From: Eutypella sp. D-1
Taxonomy: Eukaryota; Ascomycota; Sordariomycetes; Xylariales; Diatrypaceae
Direction: 5' to 3'
DNA length: 64,000 bases
Assembly (NCBI GenBank): GCA_023313575.1
Contig: JAJTTP010000005.1
Location: forward strand, 1,054,001-1,118,000
This document shows, piece by piece, positions 39,925 through 52,412 of the stretch. The notes beneath the pieces were generated by a model. It was not told where the DNA came from. It did no database searches and was given only the letters and a program-made list of their open reading frames with translations. A program made the translations under genes and the position numbers. Positions within the stretch are counted from its first letter, which is position 1, and every line of letters starts with the position of its first letter.

Positions 39925-42348
39925 TCACGACCCGCCGCATCCGCCCCTGAAGTCACCAAGCAACTTCTCCAGATTCGGCACCTGGAGACCTTTCCAGCCC
40001 CGACAGGCCTGCTCGCGGTCGCCAATGTCGATGACGGCGCGGACGAGGTCGCGGGTGATCTCATCGGAAACTATGCTGTCCCGAGCATAGGCTGGGTGGG
40101 TCCGAACAAACTCACGAGTCCAACGGGCTGTCGTCCAGAGCTCACCGCTAGCTCGCCGGCGGATCAGGTTGAGGTAGGTGTCGAGCTCACAGCGAGTGCG
40201 CACGTCAACGTTGACCGAGTCGAGGTAGCTCTCGACAATGGGGATAAGACCAGGGAAGTCGTGCCCGGATGACGGGCCCGCGCCATTAATCACCTCGTCA
40301 ATGGTCATCGGAGCGTGCTCGTCCTCGACGGGCAGTGGCGGTGTTGACGGGCGACTGGTTACGGGCGAGTTGGCGCCAGACGCTACGGCGCTTCGCGGCG
40401 GCCTCACCGTCGGAAACGCATTCTTACGGAAATGGAACCGCCGCTCGAGTACGGCATCCCGCGCATGGGCCGTCTCCATATTTTCGTCGACCAGGGCAAT
40501 GGGGATGTAAAAGTTGAGGTCAAAGCTGAGAATGGCGCGCGTGATAAGCACGATGAAGACCGAGAAGGCCGCGTTCTCGAAGTCTGTCATCTGGATCTCC
40601 ATAGGGCGGAACTCCACCCGCCACCCGATGTCCGATCCGGGTGGAGGTGGCTTAAACCGCATGTGTTGCCAGTTCGTGCTCTGGATATTCTCGAAGTGGT
40701 CCGCCTTGCTAAGGTCAAGCTCTTCAAGATCTTCGTTGAAAATGACAATCGGATCCCGGATAAATAAGTGAGCGAAGTGCGTCGCCAACCGGTCATCCAT
40801 ACCGCCCTCGAGCAGCTGAGCCTTGATGGACTCGTCGACGATGAGATTCGGATCAAAGTACTCCGGCCGTAGGCGAGGGTCAGTACTAATATACGTTGAG
40901 TTAGACGCATACCGTGACTTGGGGATTCGCCAGCGGTCATGTTTCAGGGGCTGCGACACGTCAGCATATGGAGATATTGTGGGTGAGGAGTTCTTATGGA
41001 ATCGGCAACACCAACCTTCTCTCCTAATTCTTCTGGCGTTCGGTCATCCACAGATCGGCTGATCTGGTTCCATCTAACATCGGTATCGGCCAGGAAGCCC
41101 TTGTAAATGGGTGTCGCCGCCGTGAGGGCCAGTAGGATTGGCCCGAGTGGACTCAGTTGGTCATACATCGTCCTGCCCTCGGTGATATTCTTCGCCTGGA
41201 AGGTAATCTGGAGACAACAGCTTCCCATGCCGAAAGCCATAGCATCCATGTGAATAAAATTGTCCGGAGCGGCGCCATTTCTGACATCGTCATCTTCCGG
41301 CCAATTATGAAGATCATAGTTGACAGAAGGGTCCTTCCAAGGTTTCGGCGTGTTCTCGTCAAAGAACACGGGTACATTGACCTGGACCTTCCTGCCCCGA
41401 CGCCAACGGATATTCGCCGCTAGGGTCGGGAATCGAATATGAGGGTTAGCAATCTCGTCCGGCACGAACTGAGACCGGAGCTTCGGCCCCGATGGAGGAT
41501 AGTAAGGGTCTGTGAAGACGCCAGGGACTCCGAGGCGCGGAAACGTAGTCAGTGTAATGGGGTATTCATTGCTGTTCATGTGTTCCTTGGCGATCTTCCT
41601 CCTTAATTAGAGTTAGCTTAGATGTAGCTCGGCATCAACCAGCGTACATACCTGAGTCTCATATTGGGCTCGACGTCAAGTAGCTCCTTAAAGCCTATAC
41701 CCCAAGGCTTCCCTGGTGTAGCCTCGAGCATGAACCTACCAAACTCGGGGTGGAACACCGGTAGGGGAGCAGGGCCTTCGGACCCGACCTCCTGGAGCTC
41801 GGGAACGCATCCACCCTTAGTGGAAAGTTCCTCATCATTTGCCAGGGCTTTGAGGATATCGGCCTGTCGCAACGATACGAGAACCTTGGGGTCACTCTCC
41901 GAGTAAGTCACCACGAGATATTCTACCTACGTTGAAGTGTTAGTCGTTATTTTATATGATGGCACGTCACACCTGTGAATGGCGTGGTAGCAATGGGGGA
42001 ATAATGAGCAAATACCTCGTCGCCCCATAGTAGAGCATCACGCTCTTTGTGTTTGGCTTTATTCCATATCTCAAGTAATTGCTATAGCAGAGAGATATTA
42101 GCGAATTTCGATTGTTGGTCAAGCGCAGGACCAAGTACGCATGGTACATGAGAAACCGACCTTAATGCCCCATTCCCGAACCTGATTTGCATGTTGCTTT
42201 GCATCGGGCCAGTCCAGAGCCGTGCCGAGGGCTCTGTAGCGAGAGGGGGTTAGATTTGTAACGATATCAAGCCTCGGAACTCCTGCACCCCAACCCCGCG
42301 CCCTACCAAGTATTAAAAGGGGAGGGGATTCGCTTACAAGAGACCCAT
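39925..42348 (-). CDS. gcs1: Glutamate-cysteine ligase (gamma-glutamylcysteine synthetase)
   Basis: Catalyses the ATP-dependent joining of glutamate and cysteine, the first and rate-limiting step of glutathione synthesis, in the cytosol. Six exons: 42348-42338, 42233-42161, 42081-42016, 41926-41652, 41601-41016 and 40950-39925, total 678 aa, normal for the eukaryotic GCS family (PF03074). The start MGLLALGTALDWPDAKQHA is the classic family N-terminus and requires an 11-nt coding first exon. Other motifs: LLWGDEVEYLVVTY across intron 3, PEFGRFMLEATPGKPWG, RRKIAKEHMNSNEYPITLT across intron 4, MDAMAFGMGSCCLQITFQ (about residues 260-277), DVRWNQISRSVDDRT and KPLKHDRWRIPKSRY across intron 5. All introns are 50-104 bp with GT-AG ends and closed phases. 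The last residues, FRGGC and beyond, are family-like but could hide a further small intron. A Yap1-like site lies about 395 bp upstream. Confidence 0.96.
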
Positions 42349-44057
42349 TGTTTTTTCTTATCGATACCCCACGAGCGCGGATTTAGCTTCCTAGAGGGAA
42401 TGCGACGACGTCGCGGGATTAGCACAGTGGCGTCAGAGTCAGAGTCAGCGTCGGTGCAATGTGATTGTCGAGATGTATCAAGTAACCCGACGATCAGTTG
42501 CGTTCGTGCTCGCTTGCCTTCCGCTTTACGATGCCTTGTCCTACTCTTTCTTGCCTCTAAAACCCTGTGGTAGGCAGGGATATGGGTCTTTCCGGGAGAG
42601 CGAATGGAATGCGGCTTATTTCCGGCGTAGCTGTGTTATATTCTTCCTTTTCTTTCTGATTGCCCCTATTCCTCTTGAGTCCAGCTGACTTCTCAGACCT
42701 CACTCACTTGAGGAGTGCCTACCTAGCTCACGAATGTAAGGTGACTAACAGTGCCTCACGTAGTAGGATAGGCACTGGGGAAGGAAGTGTAATGTATGCG
42801 CCGAGGCAGAACTCAAGAAGAATTGAAAAGGAAAATATGCCTTTTTTTCTCTCTCTCGTTTCAACAGATGCAGGTCGCGCTCTCGGCTCGGCACGGCTCA
42901 CACACCTGGTCTGGCCTGGTCTGGTCTGATTTGGTCAGGAGTTCGACGGCCTTGCGCGCGGGATGAGATGCGGGACGGCAACGGCAGTCTAGTAGAAGAA
43001 GTGCGACCGACTGCCTCTAGGAGTACTAGTGTGCGCGTAGGCAGCGATAGGTAGATAGATGGACAGAGGAATGCAACGGCAGGGCAATTCTCAGAACAAC
43101 CCCACCAGGATGGACCCAGGCATAGATAGATACACACTCTCTCTATCCCTCTCGCTCAGGGTCTCGTGGTCATGATGGCGAATCAGGAGTTCTCGGTATA
43201 GTTAGGCCCCAGGGTGTCGGGTAACGTCACGTCAAAACACACAGAGTCGAAATCACGCAATGCGGCGCTGTTGTCACTGGGTGGTGTGGTGCGCCTAGGA
43301 GGGTGTAAGTGAGTAAGTAGTTAGGCCCTTCTTGGTTTCCAAGGTTGCGCGAGAAAAGGGACGAAATACGAAATGACTTGGTAGTGGCAACCCATGGGGG
43401 AAGAGGGGGGGTTACAGGAAAAGAAACAAGAAAGAAAAAAACACCGGCACGAAGCGTAATGGATGAGGGGAGGGAATCCAACTAAGTCTGTCTAGATGAT
43501 CGCTAAATGATATGTAGTACCGTTAATTGATACATTGAAACCTTTTTTTTTCCGTCGTGTTTTTTATACCCCCTTCGTTCCTTTCCCCCTCTCTTACTCT
43601 CTCTATCTTGGGTATTCTCCTCCTCTTCCCAGTGGAGTCCCTAGGTAAGTAGAAGTTAATGCAATTATCGGCCTAACCTTCTGCCTGGTATACTTCGTAC
43701 TTTCAGTCCTTTACTTTCTTCTCCCATCCACTTGCTTAGAAATTCGATTAGGATTGCATCATCTGCCGAGGTCGATATGTAAGCAATTTTTATATGCCAC
43801 AGCCACAAATAAGTGGTGAATTGTGGCGGTGTAGATATCCACCGTGGCGGTGTAGCTTTAAGTTTTAGCTGCCTACTACCGGGATCTTAGGTACCGGCTT
43901 GGGTTCTAATTCACCATGATTCTTGTTCTAGGGATGCGATCTAGTTGCTACATCAGGTAATTACAGGATGGTGATAAGGATGGTGATACTTGCATTCTCT
44001 AACTCACTGGGTTTCGCCGTAACCTTCGTTCTCAACCAATCAAAGTAATATCTTGCC
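42349..44057. other. Upstream region of gcs1 and 3' flank of the MFS gene
   Basis: About 1.7 kb with no gene. It holds a GTCAGA-type triple repeat near 42433-42452, a TGACTAA site (42742-42748), tracts of GA and CT, and a strong pyrimidine block at about 43540-43615 that would suit a plus-strand promoter, although no plus-strand gene follows that I can see. Confidence 0.5.
42742..42748 (-). promoter_or_regulatory. Yap1/AP-1-like site TTAGTCA upstream of gcs1
   Basis: On the gcs1 sense strand the site reads TTAGTCA at about -394 to -400 from the ATG. This is a Yap1-type oxidative-stress element; the yeast GSH1 gene is regulated by Yap1 through the same heptamer at a similar distance. The sequence is seen, the comparison is recalled, and function here is inferred. 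Confidence 0.45.
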
Positions 44058-47000
44058 TCAATCCTGCTTGTTAGGCGATTTTGTCCTCCCCGTTGTCGGG
44101 GCCGGAACCGGTGTTGGTATCTGCAACACCCTTCCGTCCTCAAGATCAACGTCTTCGAAATCAATTTCTTCTATGGTTTCGGTGCTGTTTTCAAGCGTGT
44201 GGCCTCCGCTATGTCCTCCGACCCCCGCTGTGTTGGCATGGGTCTCCACTGGGACCATCCCGTACATGGCCGGCGGCGCGTGGATGATTGAAGCATCTTC
44301 CGTCTCGTCGTTGTGCGCGCCCATATCCTCACCCGATACTTTCCCCTGTTGGTCCGTTACGCCACCCGTAGGCGCGCTTGCCGAGTCAAGGTCCCGTAGC
44401 TCGATGTCATTGGCTCTCAGATTGCTGTCGTCGTAGTTCTGTACACTTCTGGTACTTCTCCCACTTCGCCTACTGATGTTGCTTATGACTCGCCCAAGCA
44501 TTTCTCCACCGTGTTGAATATCCTCCATGAACTCATTGCCTCGCCTTCCAATCTCATCCCGTGCAAGTCCTATCGCGCGCCGATTCAGATGTGCATGGGC
44601 CCCTTCATCCACCAGGCGGTTCCTCTTGCGTATCTCGGTCCAACGAGTTAATGAACCAAGTTCCAGGATATTCACTCTCCGATATATGCTCAGTGGATTT
44701 CCCAGAATCAAAGGCCTCCATCCGACATGCGCCTCGGGAATATTAGAGAAGTCTTTGCGGCCGCTGGCTTTGGCTTCTGCGACTAGGCTGGCCCGTCGAC
44801 CCACGCTGTTTCGACGCTCTTTGTTCCACCTGTTCATCTCTCCCGTCTTAGATATCGGGATTATTTCTACTTTGCGAAAGCGGACTAGGACCACCAATAA
44901 TAGTAGAGATAGAACAAGCAGAACGGACGCCACAGCACCAGTAGCAATCTTCTGGCCTAAACTTCGTTCTAAGAAGCCGCCAGCGGCAGTCGCCGCTGCC
45001 GCCAATATGTAAGCCAAACTGTGTATAATCGCAAAACCAGCAGTTACTCTAGGAAAAGACGAATAGTTCGTCCTCTTCTTTGCCCCCTCTGCTCTGGAGC
45101 GCCCAGTCATGCCTGGTTGAAGGTCGGAGGTATCCTAGGTCTCCATTAACAAGCCACTACATTCAGAGATGGCTAAACAAGAAAGGAAGCCAACCACAGT
45201 TGCGAAGAAGCAGGGGACACTCGCATGGATGCGCGGGCCTATGGAGACCCCCGTATACAATGCAGCAGCGATCGGGAGGACCAGAACAAAAAGTGAACGT
45301 CGAATCAAATGGGACGTCCAGGTCATCGTCTCGTCAAAGGTCATGCTGTTTGTACGCTGAGGCTTGTACCGGGCTCTCGAGAAAATATTTGCCATCTGGA
45401 ACGGCACTGCTACCAGGGCGCCCATTGCCACGGAAGATACCGCGGCACCAACGTGAGGGGATCGAAAGCGATAATATTTCGAGGTGAGCGAACCGAGGAG
45501 CTGATGCCGGTCAGTATTCTCATTATATTAGTTGTGGGACATGACAACGCATCATTCTACATACCACGATGATTAGAACAACCTGAGCGTATATCCATGC
45601 GGTATATATGGCCATGATGGCGAAGCCAGGTTGACGAAGCATCTCAAAGCAGAGCAGAATGCCATGATACACTTCTTGCCACCACCATCTCGGCCCGGTT
45701 TTGACCCTGTGCATCATGATCTCTCCACGCGCCAATCGGCGAGATACGTTAGTACCATCCCTGACTTCGGTGGCGGACCGCCTCCATGGCGCACGTCGAA
45801 CTTCAGGGCAGATGACATTCAATACCAGAGCGATTCCGGCTAGGGAAATGCTGATGTATAGCCCATATATGGGCGATAAGTATTGAATGACGAGAGCTCC
45901 GATGAGAAACCCGACGCTTAGGGAGCCAATCCAGCACCAAGTCCAAATGCCAAGCCATACGCCAAGCCCACCACCGTGTCTTCGAACGTCGTATAGGTCA
46001 ACCAGTTCCTGATGCGGCTTGCTACTCATCAGAGATGCCCCGAATAGGTCTGTCAAGATCGAATGGAAGTTCATGTTGGAGAATCCTAAGACGAAACCCA
46101 TTAAACCCCTTGGTAGCAGTAGCAACATCTTCCATAAATGGGTGTCGGGAGATCTGAAGGTAGAGATTGCCATGGCTTGCGGAAATAGTAAAGGTAACGC
46201 CAGGCTAAGACTACACACGATATATGGTTTTCGTCCATGAAGCAGCGGCAACGGCCAGCAAATGAATGTTGGCAGAGCCATACCGAAATAGAGAGCCACG
46301 TTACCAATCGTTGCGTAATGGTGAGAGTCTGCGATGTAGTACTGTATGGATGGAACGAGGCCAGCGTAGATACCCACCAGGATGCCGATGATGGCGGTGC
46401 TTACGCACGCAGTGGTAGCCACACACCTCTTGCGGGTAGATGACTAGTTACGAGCAATGGGTTCTTGTTTCACAGATCTAGTCAGGCTAAACTTTGCCAT
46501 ATTGGTGAGACTGACATGGGATCTGTTTTTGAGACTGATATGGCGTAAATCATAGAGTCTATCGGTGGTACCTTCTCGACGCGAAGCTCCAGTGCTCTGT
46601 GCCATGTTAGGTTGTGTTTGGCTCCGAAATGCCGCCCTATAACCCGAAGGAGTGGGGGTTCGGATTGGCCCCTTATTGAACCGAGGAGAGAAGTCGATGA
46701 CATTATCAGATGATCCACCATCCAAACTCCATGCATTGACTACTTCACGGTTGGATATCATGTCATAATCGACACACAACTTGAAGTCAGATGTAGTATC
46801 TGCCATTCGTTGGAACCCTGCATAATTTCTCAAACTCGATTCGTGGCTCTCCCGAGCCGTATAGAAAAGCTTGTGGGCGCCACGAAGGCTGGAAGTACGA
46901 GGCGGAAGGGCCGGGCTTGTAACGTTACTGCTACGAATGCTTGGGACTAGCCTTCGTCGTATAATCGACTTTGATGGCAATGTTTCACATCCAGTTGCTG

Positions 47001-47874
47001 AAAGCTCAGCAGCCCTGAGGAATGTAGTCGTGCAGAACTCCGAAGCATCTTCCTGGCTATCGTCAGTTGGATCACCACGAATGTTCTCATGGATACTTGG
47101 TAGTGGGCGATTAGCGATTTCGGAAGGGCACAGCCACAAAGAGCGAGCCTTGCTTCTTGTGACATGCTCACGGCCCTTTAATGCAGCTGCACCGCCCGCA
47201 AGATATGGAGTTTCGTTAAGCATTTGCTCGAGATTCTGTCCTGTGGCAGTAGAGGCTCCTACATCCGTAGCATCTCCCGAGTAGAATGTGCTGGCTCTCT
47301 TTCCAGATATGCCAGTCCGATCCTCTGCTTGGTGAATGCATCGTCGAGATGGTCCTGTAGGTAAGCTGGTGAGTAATGCGCAGCATAAAGGTTCTAATGT
47401 CGGTTCTTGGCCAAGTTGGGTCTTATCATGTTGGCCGGCCTTGCTACAAAGTATCAGTCTTGACGACGTTGAGTCGTGTTCGGTCCTGGCAAGGGGATGA
47501 ACACTTTGCCATATTATCTCGGATGAGAGGCCTTCTGAAGGGTGGAATTTGGATTTGCCAAGTAGGTTGGTAAGGGATGATCGTCTCGTAGGCACAGCAA
47601 AGTTGTGTGAAGCTTCTTCGTCAAGCTTATCACCATTCATAATGCTGTTTGGTTCCCTGGCTAGTACTGCTGGACGTGAATCGCTTCCAACTGACTCCGA
47701 CCCAGTAATACCAGAAATTAACAATGCATGGCGACATCTTCCACTCCCGGCAGAACGTGAAGAAAGTCGAGAACCGGGTCTCTCAGGGGATGGATGTCGT
47801 AGGGTGATCGGCCTAGGTGTACAGCAGCCAGATCCAGGCGATTCCGTATCATTCTCCGCCGGTTCCTTACCTCT
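44058..47874 (-). CDS. Large MFS transporter-like protein with two in-frame TAG codons
   Basis: Major facilitator superfamily membrane protein of a fungal family with a long cytosolic N-terminal region. The frame is open from 47874, with an intron at 45564-45501 (GTATGT..CAG, 64 bp), down to the stop at 44058. The N-terminal part (about 475 aa) is Ser/Arg-rich and likely regulatory. The transporter core begins with RKRCVATTACVSTAIIGIL and continues through LPLLHGRKPYI, GFSNMNFHSILTDLFGASL, VRRHGGGLGVWLGIWTWC, EMLRQPGF, TSKYYRFRSPHVGA, SRARYKPQRTNSMTF, TSDLQPGMTGR and RTNYSSFPRVTAGF; about 12 membrane segments are expected. A TAG at 46446-46444 separates the N-terminal region from the core, and another at 45137-45135 cuts the core before its last part; all three blocks are in one frame with no indels. 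No ATG gives the true start: a TAG precedes 47874, so an upstream exon is likely. Substrate unknown. Pseudogene, unrecognised introns, readthrough or sequence error are all possible. Confidence 0.75.
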
Positions 47875-50800
47875 CTAGAATATCATGATGGGAACAACAG
47901 GTAGAAGATGATAGTGCCGTGACAGGGTGGAAACCTGCAAGAAAATCAGCTTCACCCGTGCAAGATTGAGTGCGTCGGTACAGTTTGTGAACTAACGAGA
48001 AGAATGACGCAGGGAACAAGAAGGATGCGGTATGCTTGCTCAAGGATTTATGTAGGTGGCACGAATGCCCACGTTCGATTCGATGCCGGGAGAAGTCAAA
48101 GACAGTGGTTTCGAGGCGCGCTCCACCTGCAAGCCTGAATGGCATGGGAAATAGAGATGCTCAATTGATGATAGGGTGATGTAGGTTGCACTACAAGCCC
48201 GGAGACTTCGAGATAATGATCAATGTAGGAAAATAGGATGCTTTAAGTATAGTATCCGAGAACAGAGAGGGACTGAATAATAGGGTTCTACTGAGGGAGA
48301 TATCGATGAAGATAGAAGAGGACGAAATATCAAATCGGGATACCTATGACGCTCTAGTGAAGACGAGGAAGAGTGTTTGTTTTAGAAAAAGGTATTTGGG
48401 TATACCTCAAGTTAAAAAGTTACGTGCCGCCTGATCCTTCCGCGAATGTATTTGCTGTCATGACTGATACCTGCGGTCGTGCCTTCTATGATAACCTACC
48501 TGACTTCTCGCGTCCCATACGCCCCTTTACTCGAAAATCAATCATGATAAGTGGGACCACGAGGTCGATGGTTAGAACTCTCTGGACTGCGTTAAATAGG
48601 GGGCTACACAAAACGCTTAGACCTACCCAGGTGCTTACCTGAGATAGCAGACATATACGAGTATAAGGACTACTTATGTACCCTAGGACCTTCATCATAA
48701 GGCAGGGCATGTTAAAATTGATATGCTTCTCTCCTACAGGTATCATCAAGTGGTAGCAATCTACGCCGTACACTGACCCTGTCCACGAGTGAAGTTAATC
48801 AGTATTGTACTCGGATCATACCTCTCTCTCTTTCATATCCGATCCCTTGAGCTACCCCTAACATGACGTCTATGGACCTTCACGGGCGAGCAATCATAAA
48901 AATGAAAAGGGGCTAAAAAGGGGTTCGCATGTGGGTCCGCATTCTTTTAAAAGGCCATCAGGGCAGTCTTCAGAACCAGAGTGGGCACGATGAATATTCG
49001 CGCAAGGCGAGATATCGAATGGATGTTCGGCATGGAAGCGTTTAGAAACCCTTGTAATTGGGTGACCTTATTACTAGCTTGCATATATAGCTTCCCGGGG
49101 AATATTCTATGCATGGTACAAAGGGGAAAGCCGACGCAAAAACCAATGAATAGCTTCGTTGTTCATCCCTAGCCTCTTCAGGTAGGTTCTCAAGAGTCAA
49201 GGCGGCATAGTGCATCACCCAGCAAAGCTTTTAGATGCCGAACATGCCGGTATACTGCCTGGACCACGGAGATAATTCTCAGGGACCCAGCTGCATGCTT
49301 GATAGTGACAAGTTAGTGAAGCTGGTGAGGCTGTGCGTGCTAGTTACTAAGTATGCACAACACTAAGCCTGAACAATAAAGCGTCGGCCGTGGCCGAGCG
49401 CCACCTATCTGCGCAGCCTCTCATCATATACGACAAGTAGGTCTAGTATCCCACCAGTTCTCGGAGCACAACCCCGCTCCATCGAAATGTTCGAGAACCC
49501 TCTCATCAACTATCCCACTGATCTTATAGTCACGGTAGTTTGTTTAACGATCCCGTGTTCCCTACCTGCATATATTCAACATTAAGGCGTCGCCCGTTTT
49601 CTTGGATCGAGTGCCACGTATGTCACATGTCGCCGCCCGACTATTACTGGTATTAAATCTGTCTTCCTACTAGCATATGCGATATATACAAATCCGCATA
49701 TAGATTACCCAATGACAACATCGAAAATGGCAAATAAGAGTCGACTGGATGTGGGGTCTATCGTTGGGACACTCATCTTGACATTTTTCATGCTGGGTTG
49801 CCAGGCTTATCAGGGTCCATAATCAGGAATTGGTGAGCACCCCCCCCCCCCCGAATTCGACCTGGAGTGCTACATGCATACCTAGGTGTGCGCGGAATCG
49901 CACCGGACCAAGAGAAAACTTGCCTTAGAACTTACCGGCGCCCCGTATCCGGGTATCCTACCCAGTTTTCATAGATGGCATCCCAGCCTACCTAGTAAAT
50001 ATAGATGTAGGATCCGAGCGCCCCTACTGGACCATGTCATCATAGACAAATCTCTATACGGTGGAAGGATTCGCTCTAATGACGACATAGGCGAGAGAAC
50101 GGAAGGGAGAAAGCTCTGGAGGTGACCCGGGATTTTGGTCCATTTCTTGCTATAAGGACCTGATGTGATACATGTCGACACATGCACTACCTAAATCGAT
50201 GGATACGGATAGTGATGGATAGAACACACGTATTCTATGGTTTCTTTCTTATTCTTTCTAAATTCCTTTTTTCACTGAAAATTTTCTTTCAATCATGTTT
50301 CGGCGGCGGCACGGCGGTAAAGGAGGGGCGGGGGAGAAACTAGAATTGGGTGGATGAAATAAATTGATAACTGGATCGAAATGCGGCCAATGGCAACTGC
50401 ACTTCTAAGCATGCAGGCATATCCGGCGACTACCGATATGGATGCGTCATTCCAGAGGTCGTATACAAGTATTTGACAGGTCGGGTAACAGGGAAAAAGA
50501 TTACGACGGTAGAACATCCGCTAATAGCCCTGCTGATAGGGTTGATCACAGGATACCTGCTCGTGTGTCCAAGTCCCTGCTGTGGCTCGACCGGAGTCCA
50601 TACTTCTAGGTAGGAACAGCGTGACATAATCCTACCAGGTAGGTATTAAAAGTAGGTAAGGGGTTTCAAAATAATAGCCGTCAAGTCTCCGTCGAGTTTC
50701 TGTCATGTCCGTCAAGTACGCCTACAATTCTGCCTCATCTCATGCACTACTGACCTGTGAGCTCACTGGAGGACTGCAGGTGGGTGCAGATGTGTCTTTT

Positions 50801-52412
50801 ATTGATAGAACAACAACACCGAAGTAAGACGAGTGTCAGATCACATGCGCTCAGCTTCTTTTGGTTGCACTTCTCAATGCACCGCCCGCTATGAATTTAT
50901 CATGTACTCAATCCCAGCTGTCAGATTCCCCGTATCGTACTGTATCCCCATATCCACCCACCTGAACATCTTTTGGTTCCACCCTTGTCATACTTGTAGG
51001 TTTACTAATGAGACCGATGTGTATCTAGGTGATTTATTTTAACATGCGACCCGATATATATAATTAATAAAAACGTCACTCACGAACAAGCATTAAGAGT
51101 TGACAGGCATTCATATCGCTGGTTCATATATTAACATACTTAGGTACCTAAGTACGTAAGTAAATGTGTGAATATCTTGATGTGAAGTAAATTAAATGCC
51201 TTCTAGACTTTTATTTAGTTGCTCAAGTAGTGGCTTAAAAGTGCATAAGTAGCCCTAAGTGGCCGACGAACCTGCTGCTTACCCCGCACCTGTAGGACTT
51301 ACGTACCTAGGTATGTACCTGTAGGTAGTTAAATTTACCTACACCTTTCCAAGGTTTATAGCGGCGTGTGATTCACAGACCTTTCCCGAGGTCAAGACAA
51401 ATCCCGTGGTCTCACATCAAATATTGAGGTATCTCGAGGTCAACCTCCAGATACTGTGGCAACGTGCTGGCGACGTATGTGGTTGTAGTGGTAGGCTCAG
51501 TAATAGATAAAAAGAAAAACTCAAGGTACTCTTTGATCTACTTAGATCTACTTATGGATCATGAGATAAGTCGATTGGTTCCATGGATGGACACAGTTGC
51601 ATTATCGAGATGGTTCTATGAACAACAACGCCATTAATAGTTACATTAATCCAACAACCCTTGAGCCCTTCAACCTTGTAACTAGCCGTAGTAGTGGTAG
51701 TGTCACGTACTCATTATTAGAAGAAGATAAAAAAATGCATATATGATATATTTTGTAGGTATTCATCTGCACGTGGGATCTTGTTACGTATGTCTAGCGT
51801 GATCCCCGGGGATCCTCAACCTGCCCTGCCCAACCATACCACAATGCTCACATCACACACACAGCCCCCCCGCCAGCCCATTTTCCAGACCATTGTGGCC
51901 ATCATCCTTCACCATCCCTCGCTCTCCTTGCCTCCCCGTCAACTAGTCTCCTACTTTTCCCCTACTTTTCCCACTCTTCCACTCCCTCAACTCCTTCTAC
52001 TGTATTGCAGTAGTGTCTATAATTAGTGGTAGTACATATGTACACGTACAAAGTACCAGGGTGCCCGAGGTCGCCCGCCCGTTGAATAATTCCTTGCTCT
52101 TCTTCGTTCCCGTCCCACATCATCACTGGCTCGGTTCCAGTCAGTCAGTCACTCACTCGGTCCAGGTCACTCAGTTCAGCCCATACATAGCCCTGCCCAG
52201 CCTCCACAATACCATTACCAGTGTCTCTTGACCCTACTTGGCTGAGGGACTTTCATCACTCTTCCCTACTTTTCTGTCTGCTTGCTTTTACTATCCAGCT
52301 GTGAAAACAAGAAAACCCCCAAAGACTATATCGCGTACATACTAGGATCCAGAATATATCACTTTCTTCTCTTTTTGACTGTCGCCGACAAGGCGCAATT
52401 GTCTGTGACGCC
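47875..52412. other. Intergenic region between divergent MFS and DUF3824-type genes
   Basis: The left end (47875-48145) has an open minus-strand frame starting MPFRLAGGARLETT that may contain the first exon or leader of the MFS gene. The remainder has no recognisable protein. A perfect 18-bp palindrome lies at 51137-51154 and a C run at 49840-49852. From about 52045 to 52412 the plus strand lacks ATG and is pyrimidine-rich, consistent with the leader of the next gene. Confidence 0.5.
51137..51154. repeat. 18-bp perfect palindrome
   Basis: TACTTAGGTACCTAAGTA is its own reverse complement, followed by more TACGTAAG-type words. It belongs to the TAGGTACCTA group of spacer repeats. Confidence 0.85.
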
